Positions 35,606 through 50,600 of a DNA stretch of 64,000 nt are shown here, piece by piece. The DNA is from Ceratotherium simum simum (Eukaryota; Chordata; Mammalia; Perissodactyla; Rhinocerotidae), in the NCBI RefSeq assembly GCF_000283155.1, contig NW_004454156.1, forward strand, positions 35,788,271-35,852,270, in the 5' to 3' direction. Within the stretch, counting starts at the first letter, position 1; each line of letters opens with the position of its first letter. Both the position numbers and the translations under genes were made by a program. The notes beneath the pieces are model-generated. The model was not told the DNA's origin. It worked only from the letters and a program-made list of their open reading frames with translations, and made no database searches.

Positions 35606-38600
35606 CAGAAATTCAGAGAACAATTGCTCACTATAGTGTAAATCATTAATGCAAAAGGAAGGTGCATTTATGCCTTCAGGGAACATTGCCATTTTCATTA
35701 AAGAAGGATTCAGCGTTTTTGTTTTGTTTTGTTTTTTGAAGCTTCCTCTCTTAGTGATTTTTAAATCTAGAACAATGGTTTTTAAACTGGTTTTTGAGTC
35801 AGGGACTCCTTTGAGAATATTATAAAAGTTATGGGCTCTCTCTCCCGGAAAATGCATACACACATACAGAATGTTCCTAGAACCTCTGAAGCCCAGCCAT
35901 GCATGCCTGGTTAGGAATCTCTGATCTACAGGCTGGTGAATATGTTCTGCCTATACTGCTACTCCTCACCAAACAAGTGGCCCTCTCGTGACCTGGTACT
36001 GACATGCACATTTGGAATGTTACGGTCACATAACCTCGGGTGTTTGGTCAAGAAATGCGATGTGGGGATCTACTGGCAGATTCCTCCTATAGCAATGCAG
36101 CAGAGGCTCTGCATAACCATCAGGGCCTCCTTCCGGACTGTCTATGATTCCTCCATATTCTTGCAGCTCGTACAACAAACTAGCATGTGAAAGGCACAGA
36201 AGCTTGTCTTAATCTGAGCAAACCAACAGCTTTCAGAAATTGCAGGAAAATGAAGCATTAGAGAAAGTGGGAATTGCCACTAATGATAGCTCAGAAAATG
36301 GGGCTGGCTGGCAAACGGTGTCCCCTGGGTTGCAGTGGATATCAGGCGTTGTGATCACTGATTACTGTTATCAGCCTCCCAGGGGCGTCCTGCTCACCTG
36401 TTTGGCAGTCAAACTCAATAGATATTAGAATGAATTCCAGAGTCAGGCAGGCCTGGATTTAAATCCTGGCTTTCTTTGCTGTAAAAACTTGTGAAGGTTG
36501 CTTAGCTTCTGTGAACCTTGCTTTCCTCATTTGTAAAATGGAGATAACAAGAGTATCGACCTCATGAGATTATGAAAAGTAAACAAGATAAGGCATGTAA
36601 GGTGCTCTGCACCCTACCCAGTCCGTAGGAAGTACTCAGTGATATAGCTGTTACTACGGACAGTAGCTGAGGGCAATAACAGCATAGACTTGTTAGGGAA
36701 ACTTGGCTCCAAATCTTGATTCCACCAGTTACTTACCTGTTTAACTTTGTGCAAGTTACTTGACCTCTCCAAATGTCCATTTCTTCAACTGAAGCATAAC
36801 ACCTATTTCAAAGGGTAGTTCAATGAACTAATGCATGTATGTGCCTCACTTAGTGTCTGATACATATTAAACACTCAGTAAATGGTGGCAATGATGATGA
36901 TGATAATGGTAATAATCATAGTCAATACTTACAAAGCTCTTACTAAATGCCAGGAACTGTTCTGAGCACTTTACATGTATTATCTCATTTAATCTTTAGA
37001 ACCAATGAGGTAGGTCCAATCATTATCTCCACTCTACAGATGAGGTCTTCAGAGGTTAAATAAATTGTCCAAGATCACAGGGTTGCTAACGATTTAAATC
37101 TAAGCAGTCAGGGTTTGAGTCCATGCCCTTATGTACTGTGTTTTCCTGATGATAAGGTGTCAAAATCAGCCCTTTTAAACAGCCATTCAAGGTCATACCA
37201 CAGACTCACTTCACAAAGGTCAGAGGCATTTTCCATTTCTGGCTGGAGCTCCCTCACCTGCCCCCATCAGTTTTCATGGCACCCTGAGGCGCCCACTGCT
37301 CAATAGCAGGTGCATTGCTAGGGCTGGATGTTGATCCGTGAGAACCAAGACTGCCTTCCCCAAATCTTCCTGGACCCACCGGGCTCAGTCTGCCAATGGC
37401 GGCTAACTGCTCTAGCGTGAGAGGGAGAGTGTCTTCTGCCTGACCACACAGAGAGATAGTGTTCAGGGTTTGCTTGATGATTTCAAATGGGGAACATGTT
37501 GAGGCAGAATAATTTTCCTGCATGCTTGTTTTGCTGCCTCACAGCAGCTCAGGCAGGCTCCAGTGACAATGGCGTGATTAGAGAGCCCAGGCTCATGGTA
37601 GACAGGTGGTTGACATCCCGACACCATGAAAAGGATGGTAACTGAACATAGTTAGATTATGTTAATGGCCCAGGGACAGAGAAGAGAACCAGTAAAAGAG
37701 AGAGGGGAGAGATCAGCCCAGCCTTGCCGGTCAGTTAGCACAGTGGCAGTGCCAAGAAATGGCTTTATGTGGGGGATTTAGCTCCTCTGATCTCCATGAG
37801 TGCTCCCCCTTGCTGCAAATAGCCCCAAATAAACATACGATCTAAGTTTCAAAGCACGCCCCAGTCTCCCTTCTAATGAGACTGCTGCCCCAGGCTCCTC
37901 CTACACAGAAATATTGGCCCTACCACGGTTGCTCAGCCTCCTGTGTTTAGTCAGCACATGGAAATCTTGTGTTTGTACTAGTGGAGTTGGAGGCAGGGAG
38001 CCTTGAAATGCAGGGCCAGCCTCCTAGATCTCACTATCTGCAGGATGTGGTCCTTATCCTCTCTGGGATGTGTGTTATGCAGACCCCAAAGGGTCAGTTT
38101 CACAAACTACAAATTTAGGAGCTGCTGTCTGTCCTGGGAAGAATTCTGGAATGGAGCCCTGAAAGGGAGGAGGAAGGATGCTCACCAGGAGCCAAATACA
38201 GATATATTCAAATACAAATCATTCCCAGGCCACCCCCTCGGCTTCTCTGACTGGGTTACAAGGCTGATGGCTCAGGGAGCTTCAGGAGACAGAGCATCTG
38301 GGCTTCAGTGAGCAGATCTGTAGGGAGTTGTCAAGTGGCCTCAGATCTGTGGATATCTAGATGAAGATATAGAAGGTATTCTTCTCAAACTAGGACAGGC
38401 AGCCTGACGCTCGGATGCAGATTCACTTGGGAAGACAGAACCAGGAATCCAAAAGACAGTGCCAAGTCAGGTAAAGCACTGATCACAAGATGAAATTTAT
38501 GAATAACAGCAACAGACATGGTCCTGCACTTGTGTCCAAAAAAACCAAAAACCAAAAAACCAAAGGATGCTGCCTAGGTTTAGACTGTAACTCTAATCCT

Positions 38601-41600
38601 AGGCACAAAACATAATCTTTTGAGGTTCCATTTCCTCACGTGTAAAATTGGGATACTATAACCCTACCCCATGAAGCTGTCATGAGGATTAAAACAGTTA
38701 ATACAGGCAAGTGCTTAGCACAGTGATGATGATGATGATGATCATGATGGTGGTAGCTAACAATTAGATGGTTCTTCGTAGAGTGTGTCATACCCAGGCA
38801 GTCTGGTTCCAGAGCCTGTGTTCTTAAGCATTATGTTATACTAATTCTCATAAATGTTAAGTCTGATTACTACAACTATTACCAATAGGGAGATGTAGCT
38901 GAGCCACAGCATGTGTGAAAATGACTTTAAGGATGTGGTTGGTAGTAAGTTCAACAGGAGTCCTGTAAAGAGTGTAATGAGGTGGTGACAGTTTTCAGTT
39001 ACATTTTGCAGTGCGGGCATCACAGACGGAGGGGCCTGAAGACAAGAGAAGCAGGATCAGAGGAGAATGACCAGAATGGCCAACTCACGGCGTAAGAAGA
39101 ACAGCTGATGACCTGGGGATATTCTGCCTGAAGAAGGAATGACTCAGGGGTGACATGACAGCTGTCTTCTAAACCTTGAGCCTGCTCCATAGGGACCCAA
39201 GAACTAGGCCAAGTGGGGGTCAGCTCTAGGTAGCTGGATTTCAGCTCAGCATCAGGAAGCCTGTCTGATGTGCTAGCCTAGGATGGACAGTGAACATCCC
39301 GTCCTTGAGGCTCCTGAGTGCCAGCAGAGCCCACAGTTCCAGGGTTCAAATACTGGACGGGTGGTGGTTGGAGAAGATAAGGTCCTTTCCAACTGTGACA
39401 TTCCAGGGCTGTGGGTCCATTGGTCCCTGTGACAAACTTAAGGAAGCAGGTTGTTCCCTTTAGGGACACACTGTGATATCTGGTTATTTCTCTCCTCTCT
39501 TTTTTTTAAATCAAATTTTTAGTTTGTCTTATCTAGGGAGGCCATTGGCTGAGAGCAGCTCTTTGCAGAATGACCTGTAGAGAATGGCTGTTGATAAGAG
39601 AGGCCCAGAGTCAGGAGTGTGAAGTGTTGGAGTGGGAAGGGGAATAAAGGTAGCTAAGGGGGCAGGAGGGGGACACAAGGCTGTTGGGGAGCGGAGCAAA
39701 TGGGGAGAAACAGATGTCAAAATAGGGAAAAAGCAACAAAGGTCACTTGAGGCTAGATGGAGCTTTCTAGAGGCTTTTCAATAGCTACTCAAAGCATGGA
39801 GCCAGGACCATCAGCACCAGCATCACCGGGGGCTTGTTAGACACGTGGACCCAGAGGCTCCACCCCAGACCAACTGAGTCAGAACCTCCATATTAACAAG
39901 TTCCCCAGGAGATCTGCGTGCACATTAAAGGTGAAAGGCACTGAAGTGGAGATCATCTAAGGGAGACCCAGGCTCAGATGTGCTGTACATTCATCTCAGA
40001 AAAAAGGCTGAGGAGGAACCTGGGGCAGTAGCAAGGGCACCCTGGCACTGGAGTCTGGTCTCCATGGGGACGGCCCGGCTGTGCTTCCAGCCCAGCTGCT
40101 CCAATTATGCCTGTTTCTTTATCTAGTCAGGTTCAAAACAGTCAGTCGAATTTGCATAAGGAAGCCAGCGGTAATGGGGATCGTGGGCACAGGTACTCAT
40201 CTGACACCTAATTAAACCATCTTGGTAAATCATCTCTAGAATGCCTCTTATTATTTTAGGAAACAACATAAAGAGAATGATAATTAAAAGTAACACCTTG
40301 GGTGGGAATTTTGACTTCATTCCAGTGGTTGGCGAGTAAAGCACCTTGGGATTTTTTTTTAAGGTAACATTTCTATAAATTTTCATAGATCACACAACCT
40401 CAAAGCTTGTCTCTGCTGCAGGTTTTTCCCTTTTCTCTGCCGATGCTTTGGGTTTGTGGCTTTATTCTACTGCTGTTTTTTTTCTTTCCACTGAGTATCT
40501 TCTGATTTTACTTTGACTTGCAATGGGGGAGGGTATTGCTTCTGGATATCACATGACATCTAAAGCACAAAATGCTAACCCCAGCTACGTGTTGTTTTCA
40601 GGTGAGAAGGCAATTCACAGTGGGGCCCAGGTGAGGCATTTCCATGCAGAGAATTTTTCCATCCTAGACTCTCATCAAGATGGCGTCTGAGGATTTGCCG
40701 CCAGTAGAAAGTTCACCCTTCAGTTAATCACTGTCTGCAGCCTCCCAGCCTTCTCCATAAACCTGCTCTCCACCTGAGCACCGCCACATTCCCCTGGTCT
40801 TCAGGGCCCCCTCCCATGCGTTCGTCAAGTCCCTCACATCCTTCACTACTTGCCTGGATCCATTGTCTATGATCTGAGCCACTTGGTTAGTAACACCCTT
40901 ATTGACTTGCCTTATACTCTGTCCTCCTGCCCCTCCTACCTGACAAAATTTCAACTTTGGGTCATCCCATAATCTGCCCTTCTTTGCCCCTGACACCATG
41001 CTGCTGAGAGAAACCACAGAAAACTCCCAGACGCACCAACTGAGGCCACCACAAATTCATGGTCTCGATCCTCACCTGGATTCTCGGCATCCTTTGACAA
41101 ACATTTACTTGTCCTCTCCTGCTAAAAAACCTTTTCCTTGACCCTGTATCTCCACCTCATGCAGGCGCCCTCTCTTCTTCCTTTCATGGCTTTTTTTTTT
41201 TTTTTGTGAGGAAGATCAGCCCTGAGCTAACATCCGTGCTAATCTTCCTCTTTTTGCTGAGGAAGACCGGCTCTGAGCTAACATCTATTGCCAATCCACA
41301 TCCTTTTTTCCCCCCAAAGCCCCAGTAGATAGTTGTATGTCATAGTTGCACATCCTTCTAGTTGCTGTATCTGGGACGCAGCCTCAGCATGGCCGGAGAA
41401 GTGGTGCGTCGGTGCGCGCCCGGGATCCGAACCTGGGCCGCCAGTAGCGGAGCGCGCGCACTTAACCGCTAAGCCACGGGGCGGCCCTTTCATGGCTTTT
41501 TGAAAGCAGATTCAACACCAGTGGCTTCCATTAGCTCACTTAAGTGGCTTTTAGATATACAGACTCCCTAGTCCTATGCTAAAGTAAATGAATCAGAATC

Positions 41601-44600
41601 TCTGGAGTGGGCCCAGGATTCTGTATTCAAGAAAGTTGCCTTAGTTGGGAACCACTCATTGGCCTCTACTCCTCTCTCCACACTTCCAATTACTCCCCCA
41701 ACTGTCACAGTCTGGCTTCTAGCACACTACTCTTGTGAGATGAGGTCAGTAGTAACAGCCACTACAGCCATGCACTCTTCCCAGGTCTCCCCAACTTCAC
41801 TTTTCTGGAGTACTGACGCTATTGGTCACTCTAAGACTTCCGGTTAGCTTTCTCCTTTCTTTGCCTCCTACCTCTGACCATCTCCCTTGGTACCTTTAGT
41901 GCAAGAAAGCCTTTTTTTTTTGGTGAGGAAGACCAGCCCTGAGCTAACATCCATGCCAATCCTCCTCTTTTTGCTGAAGAAGACTGGCCCTGGGCTAACA
42001 TCTGTGCCCATCTTCCTCCACTTTATGTNNNNNNNNNNNNNNNNNNNNNNNNNNNNNNNNNNNNNNNNNNNNNNNNNNNNNNNNNNNNNNNNNNNNNNNN
42101 NNNNNNNNNNNNNNNNNNNNNNNNNNNNNNNNNNNNNNNNNNNNNNNNNNNNNNNNNNNNNNNNNNNNNNNNNNNNNNNNNNNNNNNNNNNNNNNNNNNN
42201 NNNNNNNNNNNNNNNNNNNNNNNNNNNNNNNNNNNNNNNNNNNNNNNNNNNNNNNNNNNNNNNNNNNNNNNNNNNNNNNNNNNNNNNNNNNNNNNNNNNN
42301 NNNNNNNNNNNNNNNNNNNNNNNNNNNNNNNNNNNNNNNNNNNNNNNNNNNNNNNNNNCCCAAAGCCCCAGTAGATAGTTGTATGTCATAGTTGCACATC
42401 CTTCTAGTTGTTGTATGTGGGACGCAGCCTCAGCATGGCCGGAGAAGCGGTGCGTCAGTGCGCGCCCAGGATCCGAACCCCGGCCGCCAGCAGCGGATCG
42501 CGCGCACCCAACCGCTAAGCCACGGGGCCGGCCCAGACCACTGCTCTTCTGAATCTAAGGTTCCTCCCTGGGAAATCCGCATGGCTTAATCTACGAACTA
42601 CATGCTGATTTATATCTCTCGCTCTCATTTCTCTTCTAACATTGTACCCGTCTGTCCAACTGCTTGCTGGACAGCACCTGGATGCCCCACAGGCACCTTA
42701 GCTTCAAATTTCCGAGATCAAACCCGTAGCTTCCCCAGCTTGCCCCCCTCGTCCCGTCCCGTCCCCCATCCTGCCCCCACGCCAGCTCCTCCTCCTCCTC
42801 TATTCATTGCTCACTTAATATCTCCATTTCTACTGCTCAGGAGCTGCCCTAGAAACCTAGGAGTCATCACACAGTCTTCCTGCTTCCTCGTCTACGGCAT
42901 TCAGTTCAGGCCTCCTGATTTTAAACTCTTAAATATAATAAGACCACATTTCTTCCATCTGCCCTCTAGTTTATGTTCTCCTCATCTCTTGCTTGGACTA
43001 TTAAAATAGCCTCTTAACTGGTTTCTGACTCCAGTCAAGCCTCAGCCCTGACAGTTGCTGGGGTGAGAGTTCTAAAATGCCAATCTTGGTAGGTCAGTAC
43101 CCGGGCATAAAACACTTCAAAGCCCTCCATGATTTGAAGATAAAGTCTTAGCTCCTTAAGATGGCACAGAAGGCCCATCATGACTATACTCGACTGCAGG
43201 GCTGGGACCAGGGTGAGGCAAGCAAGGACCTAAGGTGCAAAATTTGAGACACTTTCAGGTGCTGACCCTGCAAGTGCATGACCCCGAGAGTGAGTGCTGC
43301 CTTACATTTTGCACCCTGGGTGCCACACCTCTCTTGCCTCACCCTAGCCCCCACCCTGCCCAACTGCCTCTTTAGCTTTTTGGCTTAACACCTCACCCCC
43401 GCTCCCACATTCTATGCTTTAATATTCTCACTCTCCTTGTTGCTAGATCCTCACAGACACTAAGAAGCCTCTCGAAACTCAGGATGATCTTGAGAAAACC
43501 TCCTCCTACCCTCTTCTCTATGCTCCCTCAGCCCCATGGGCGTTATCTCTGCCACTGCCCTGACCGCATTAGACTCTCCACTCCCTGTGAGCTTCTCAAG
43601 GGTAGAGATAGCGTTCGATCATCTTTCTATGGCCAGTGCCTCAGGCAGCATGTAGCAATCACTAGGCACTCCGTAAATGTTAGCTGAACTGAATGCAAGT
43701 CTGCTTGGGAACTCACTTGAGTCAGCCTCAGGTCCATGGTGCAAAGCCCACAGTTACCTCTCAGCCCCTTCAGAATGGGGTGACCTCTAAGGATTGTTGT
43801 GCACCAGGTATGAACTAGAGCCAGACTCTGTCCAGACCCAGGGTGGAGGAGGGATGGGTGTTAAACCATCAGCTCTCCAAGGGTGGTAGTCAGAGCTTTA
43901 GCAAATAACTCCCCTTCTGACAAATTTACTTCATGTTAGTCTGAAATTTTCATAGGAATTACACAATGCCTGGCCAAGTGCTAATTTCTGAGCTTTCTTC
44001 ATGCCAAATTTCCACCATGCTGGCTCATGTTTGCCAATCTCATAGCAGTGATGTTTTCTAGCAGGGAACATGAGTAGCTTTGGGAGTTATCTGGAGCCTC
44101 ATAAAACTGTTCTTGGGGCCACTTTATGGATAGAGATTCAATAATGCACCCCCTTGGAGAGTATCATTGCTACCAGGAGAGGTCCTTGGAGTTTCTGTAT
44201 TGAACTTCCTTGAACCACTGTCTAGGAGGGCCTGTCATAGAAGAAACAGCTCTAAGGGTAAATAACATTCCGTAAGATCCAGTATCACGAGTTTCGCCTG
44301 TTTTAGTCTTATTCAAGTACTTTCTTACCTGTAGCCTTATTTCTTCAAGGACAGGACCTGTGCTATGTACCTGGCTGTATGTTCTTCATGCAGGCAGAGA
44401 GTATCTATTTTGCTTGACATTGCTTCCCCAGGGCTGGCATAGTACCTGACACATAGTAGCTACTTGATATCAGCTGGTGATGGAGAATGGGGAAAAGAGG
44501 AAACTTGAGGGGCAGAGCTGGACCTGGAGGGGCTCGTCTCCAGAACTGTAGAGCTGAGGGTGACAACCAGAACACCATGCTCTGGCTTTCCATCTACAGT

Positions 44601-47600
44601 GAGGCCGCAGCGTGCCTACCTGCTCCCACATGCTACAGATTGATGGCCAGGCCTGGAATCCTGATTGCACAAGGGCTGGTGGATGTTGGAAGGCAATTTC
44701 ATTCATCTGATCAAGCAGAAACAGAAAAGCTGGCCATCTGACCCAGCGTCCTGCCTGCTGTTGCTCCCCCGGGTAGAACCTTGAAGAAGTTACTTGTCTT
44801 CTTGGTGTGCCATCTTCCTCCTCTAGCTAGCCTTCTAGCCCCCTTCAGGGAATTTAATAGTGGTGAAATAGCAAAAAAAAAAAAAATTAAAAACCACCCT
44901 GAAGATTACAAAAAGGAAAACACACTAGTGCTTTTCTCAAAAACGATGACTATCGCTATGTGTAATAATACATAATAGGGCAACCATAAACTACCATTAC
45001 CTTGAGAGGAAAGAAGACCAGAAAACCCCTCTGTGGACCAAGATGATGTGACCAACTTACACAGGGTTTTACACAGAATTTCAGGGGCTCAAGAATCCCT
45101 TGAAGTTCTTTCATCGCCTTCCCGGATGTACAAGTACGGAGCCTGGTTAAGAATTTCTGAGCTGGAGGTTCCGTGTGGTCTTTGAATTACTGTTAGAAAT
45201 TGACAGGACCTCAGAGTTCAACTAACGTAACCGCCATCTAGTAAGATTTTACAGATCAGGTTATGAGGCCCAGAGAGTTTTCATGGATGACTTGAGGGAT
45301 AGCTGGTGGGCAGCAGAAATGAGACGTGTATCCAGGTTTTCTGAATCCCAGTTATCACACAGTATTGCTTTAATAAACTATGTTTAAAGCAAATGTAAAG
45401 AGAGAAGAGTGGAGAGAGACTGACTGTGGGGGAAAGGAAGGCATAGCTGTTCCTAGCATGTACAGATTGGCTGTTATTTGGTTTCATTTTTGTGTTGAGC
45501 ATAGATTAGTTTTCTAGCTTCAAGCCAAAGAGACCAAGCCTGAAGCTCCCTTCTAGATCCCTACTCAGCTCTGTAACTAAATCCTGATAGATCATCTGAG
45601 GTAGACGCATGGAGGGGAAGATAAGGGAGTCTGGGCACATGATGAGCTCTGAACAGCTTATGTCATTAGAAAAACTCTGGAGCAACACAGAATCTATTGT
45701 TTCCAGGAAGTGGGGGAAAGATTTCTAAGGAGAAAGTATGAGCCTTAAAGCAAGAGTAGGCGTTTAGGCAGCAAAGAAGGTAGGAGGAAGATACTGAAAC
45801 AGGGTGGGGTGAGTGAGGCACGGTGGAGAAGGGTCTGGGAGACAGCTGGTGTCTGGCCTGGGAGCCAGCTAAAAGGTCTTTTAGGCTAGAGAGTATCAAA
45901 GTAAGATTTGCCTTTTAGATAGATAACTTTAGTAACCAGATGGAGGATATATTCAATTTTTTTTGTGTGTGTGTGTGAGGAAGATCAGCCCTGAGCTAAC
46001 ATCCATGCCATTCTTCCTCTTTTTGCTGAGAAAGACCGGCCCTGAGCTAACATCTATTGCCAATCCTCCTCCTTTTTTTTCCCCTTTTTCTCCCCAAAGC
46101 CCCAGTAGATAGTTGTATGTTGTAGTTGCATGGAGGAGATATTCTAAACAGATTGTTTTTCTCAGTTAGAGAGCTATTGTCCAGATTCATTTGTTCATTC
46201 ACTGATCTCAATTTATGAAGCTCATAATAGAAGCCAGGCCCTGATGTAGACAGGAAAAGAGAGCCTAAACCAGGACAGTGCTGATGGAGATGGAGCCATA
46301 TAATCAGTAATATATATTCAGAAGACAGATTTGAGAAATTCTTAGGACTTAAAAATCAGCAGGATGGGGCCGGCCCGGTGGCGCAAGCGGTTAAGTGCGC
46401 GCGCTCCGCTGTGGCAGCCCGGGGTTCGCTGGTTCGGATCCCGGGCACGCACCGACACACTGCTTGGCAAGCCGTGCTGTGGCGGCGTCCCATATAAAGT
46501 GAAGGAAGATGGGCATGGATGTTAGCCCAGGGCCAGTCTTCCTCAGCAAAAAAAAGAGGAGGATTGGCAGATGTTAGCACAGGGCTGATCTCCTCACAAA
46601 AAAAAAAAATCAGCAGGACCTGATGACTAACAATATTGGGGGAGGAGGAAGATTGAAAAGGAAAGAGGAAGCATAGTGATGGATGGTTGAAACTAATATT
46701 ATGTTCAGAGGCTTTTTAGGGCAGTGAAAATACTCTGTATGATACCATAATGATGGATACATGTCATTATACATTTGTCCAAACCCACAGAATGTACAAC
46801 ACCAAGAGCGAACCCTAAGGTAAACTGTGAACGTTGGATGAAAACGATGTGTTAGTGTAGGTTCATCGGTTGTAACAGATGCACCACTCTGGTGGGGGAG
46901 ATTGATAAGGGGGAGGCTGGGTATGTGTGGGGGCAGGTGGGTATATGGGAAGTCTCTGTACTTTCAGCTCAATTTTGCTGTGAATCTAAAACTTCTCTAA
47001 AAAAGGTCTTATTAAAAAAAAGCAGGACCTGATGACTAAAGATATTGGGTGGAGGGGAGGTGGGATGAAAAGGAAAGAGGAAGCATATTGATGGAGGGTT
47101 AAAACTAATATTATGTCCAATGTTTTAGAATTATATAAAGTCTAAAGGAATTTTCTGTAAGATCCAGAAAGATTAAAACATGTAGAATCAAAACAGTCTT
47201 CATTTGCACCATCTTTGAACCAGGAGACTACTTTGGAATTTGTTAGTTCTCCAGGGCAGAGTCTTAGACCTGCCCTAGGGAAGTAATTATAAAATTCACT
47301 GAATTGTAGGTTGAACCCAGAGAGGTTGAAATAAAATAGAAAGGTCTTGCTGGGCCTCTCTCCACAGCCTTTGTGGTAAGCCTTTCCCACCAGAATTCTA
47401 ATTTTGTCAAAATGGGGTTGCTTTCATGTAATTTTAGAAGGAGCTTTAAAAAAGGAGAGCAGCAAAAACAGCAAATGAACACAGATGGGCTGGGGAGACA
47501 ATGGATTGGGCAAATTTATATAAAAATAAAAGTTATCTTTTCTCAAGGAAAAGATGGGATTTTACTGTTACTTTAAGAGGCAAAAGACCTAGTCAAAGCA

Positions 47601-50600
47601 TTCATTTTTGCTTTCTTAATTCCTGATCTACTACTGCAAATAAAGAGCAGCAAAATTAAAAGAAAAAAAAAAGCTATGTGCTGTAAATGCCGTTAAGACA
47701 CAGGCGGGGCCTGCCCGGTGGCTTAGCGGTTAAGTGCGCGCACTCCGCTACTAGCGGCCCGGGTTCGGATCCCTGGCGAGCACCGATGCACCACTTGTCC
47801 AGCCATGCTGAGGCAGCATCCCACATACAGCAACTAGAAGGATGTGCAGCTATGACATACAACTATCTACTGGGGCTTTGGGGAGAAAAAGGAGGAGGAC
47901 TGGCAATAGATGTTAGCTCAGGGCCAGTCTTCCTCAGCAAAAAGAGGAGGATTAGCATGGATGTTAGCTCAGGGCTGATCTTCCTCATAAAAAAAAAAAA
48001 GACACAGGCATAGTTCCACACCGTGTTGTATACATCATAATATCTTGCTGGGTGGGTTGCCCAGATCGCCTCCAAGTCTCACGGTTCTGCAAGGTGAAAG
48101 GGTGAAACGTGATATTTACAACCCTGGGAATGAATTAATCCCTGGAGAAACAGGATTGAATTTTCTCACCTGCTCACAGTTAGCTGGCTTAGTACCTAAG
48201 CAGTGCACCAGGGACTCGTTTCCTCTTGTTGCCATAGGCCAGAGCGCTAGACTCAGGTCCCGAAGCTAACTGCTTGATGTGTTAGCACAAACATCCGGCA
48301 CTGGAGTGTTCTCTCAGTGGTCATCCGTTATATACCTGTTCCTTCCTGGTAAATGGCTTCCAGGAGTTCTACTTCTGGGAAAATAACAGGGACAGCCCTG
48401 ACAACAACAAACACAAAGACACACTCAAGAGGACCTGAAGATGCCCCTCTAACAGAGTGTGCACCCATCCTAAGTAGTAGCAAATCTCTATGGGCTGCAA
48501 TTTTTTTTTTTTAAGTAGGGAAAAACAATTGCTCCGAAGAAGAAAAGCTATACTAACTGCTGACATGCAAACCCAGCCTTGACAGCTTGGCTGCAAACTT
48601 TGCTCCTGGTCTATGGGTGAAACCAGCTCTCAGCCTTGCAGAGTCCCTCTGTTGGTGCAGCCATGGCACAGGAGAGAAGCACCTGTGAGCAAGGACCACG
48701 TGCTCAAAACACTACTTGCTAACTCTGAAGTGCCCGGAAATTCATCCAGAGCAGTAGCTTCAGAAGCTAGGTGATGGATTCTATTCTTTTACTCAAAATA
48801 TTTTCTTTTTTTTTTTCCCCAGAAGAAAAGCAAAGATGCTGGGGTCTTCCAGCCTAACAAGACACAAGGGATATTACTTGCCTACATTAGGAAGCTTCCA
48901 GGGCTGACAAGATGGCAGAAATTTCCAATGGGGAAAATGAGGGTGACTATAAATTTCTTGAATGGGCCCCTTTGAAGGCTTCTGATACCCTCACACTTGC
49001 TGAGGCATTTCCACTGGGTCTTGGGAAAGGGACAACCTTTTAATAGTTAGCAGAGCAGAGAAAGGGGAAGAATGAAGAAGCCACATAATACAGGCTGTTG
49101 TCTTCCATGCTTTACTGGCTGAAAGGGCTAAAGACATTTTATATGCCCCCAAAAATTGCAAACGGGAAGAAAGGCAGGAGCGAAACAGGTACCCAAGGCT
49201 GCCGGAGGTCTGTGGGCCCTGCCTGGAGTAGAGGTCTAAATAGGGCTATAAGTTTAAGATGAGAGAGGCCGCTCTGGGGCGTAGTGGTTAGGTTCGCATG
49301 CTCCACTTCAGTGAGGGTTCACAGGTTCGGATCCCAGGTGCACACCTACACACCGCTCATCAAGCCAAGATGTGGCAGCATCCCACATACAAAATAGAGG
49401 AAGATTGGCACAGATGTTAGCTCAGGGCCAATCTCCCCCACCAAAGGAAAAAAAAAATGACAAGGGGATTTCATTATATTGTGCTTCCGTTGGCTCCTGA
49501 AACTCTATGCCAAGGCATCTCTTTCCTTTCCCTGTGATAATGCCCAATCAGTAAGCCTGCCATAAACAAAATGGAGGACAGGACTTCACCCCTCTGCTAA
49601 ACACACACAGGAGGAAGGTCCCTTTTTACCGAGCACCATGGCCACAGTCTTATAGCTACTGTAAAATAAGTGCTACTTTCTCATGACAATGGGTTTTCCC
49701 ATCACCTGAAAAATTATTTATTGAGTGTCTGTAACCAAGGTGAAAAATACCCCCAAAGTTTAGATCTGCATCAGCATTTCCCTCAAGAATAGCTCAGGTT
49801 ACAGCTTTTCTGAAGGGCAAACAAAAAGAAGGAGTTGAAAAACAAATACAAGTATAAATTAATAGCCACAAAATGTGGGGGGATGGGATTATTAAACATC
49901 TTTGTATCACAGAAAGATACAGCTTAGAAGACAGCCTAGGGGACTTGGCTGAAAGTCAGTAGGAGACTGAACAAATGATGCTATAGAAATTGCAATTTGT
50001 CAGATTAAGTGTCTGGGACAAACCCATACAAAATTCAAGGAATGTAGATGATTTGATAAAAGGCAAGAGCTTCTTCCAAATCCACCACAAATTCTCCTGC
50101 ATGAACTGCTGTTTCAGACATGGTTTAGTTGCTCTCTGTTTTCGTGACACTGGGTGCAGTTAAGGAGTTCCTGGTTTCTTTTTTGGTACAATGATGATAA
50201 GAGAGACTTTTCTCTCTAGGAGCTCAAAGTAAAAGTAATGAGGATTTTTATGACCCTAAGAAGAGAGATTTTAAAAACAAACAAACACAAAACAAAGATT
50301 TGAGGTAGAAAGCAAAACTGATTTATGGAACAAAAGCCATTCATATGCAAGGAGACCAAAGTTTACTGCCAACCTCGGCAGGGCTTCTCCACAACCAAAC
50401 AGCAGCCCCGGGGAAAGCCAGGGAGCGCAAAAGGGTCTAGAATGAATCCAATACTCAGCATCCTGCTGGTTAAATGAGGCATCTCACTGTAAGTGATATT
50501 CCAGACAACTGAAAGCTACCCTGGTAAATGGTAAAGCTTTTCTTTTACTAAGGTTGTGAATTTCCTATGGAAGGTGCATTTCCTATCATCCTCAACAGAG

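Noticed and set aside
41868..42389. Long frames across N runs
   Set aside because: The frames stay open only because N has no stop; the flanks are ERE.
47687..48013. 108-residue open frame with GPGSDP and [12 protein letters not shown] motifs, also seen at several other places
   Set aside because: These recurring peptides are translations of ERE SINEs, not a protein family.
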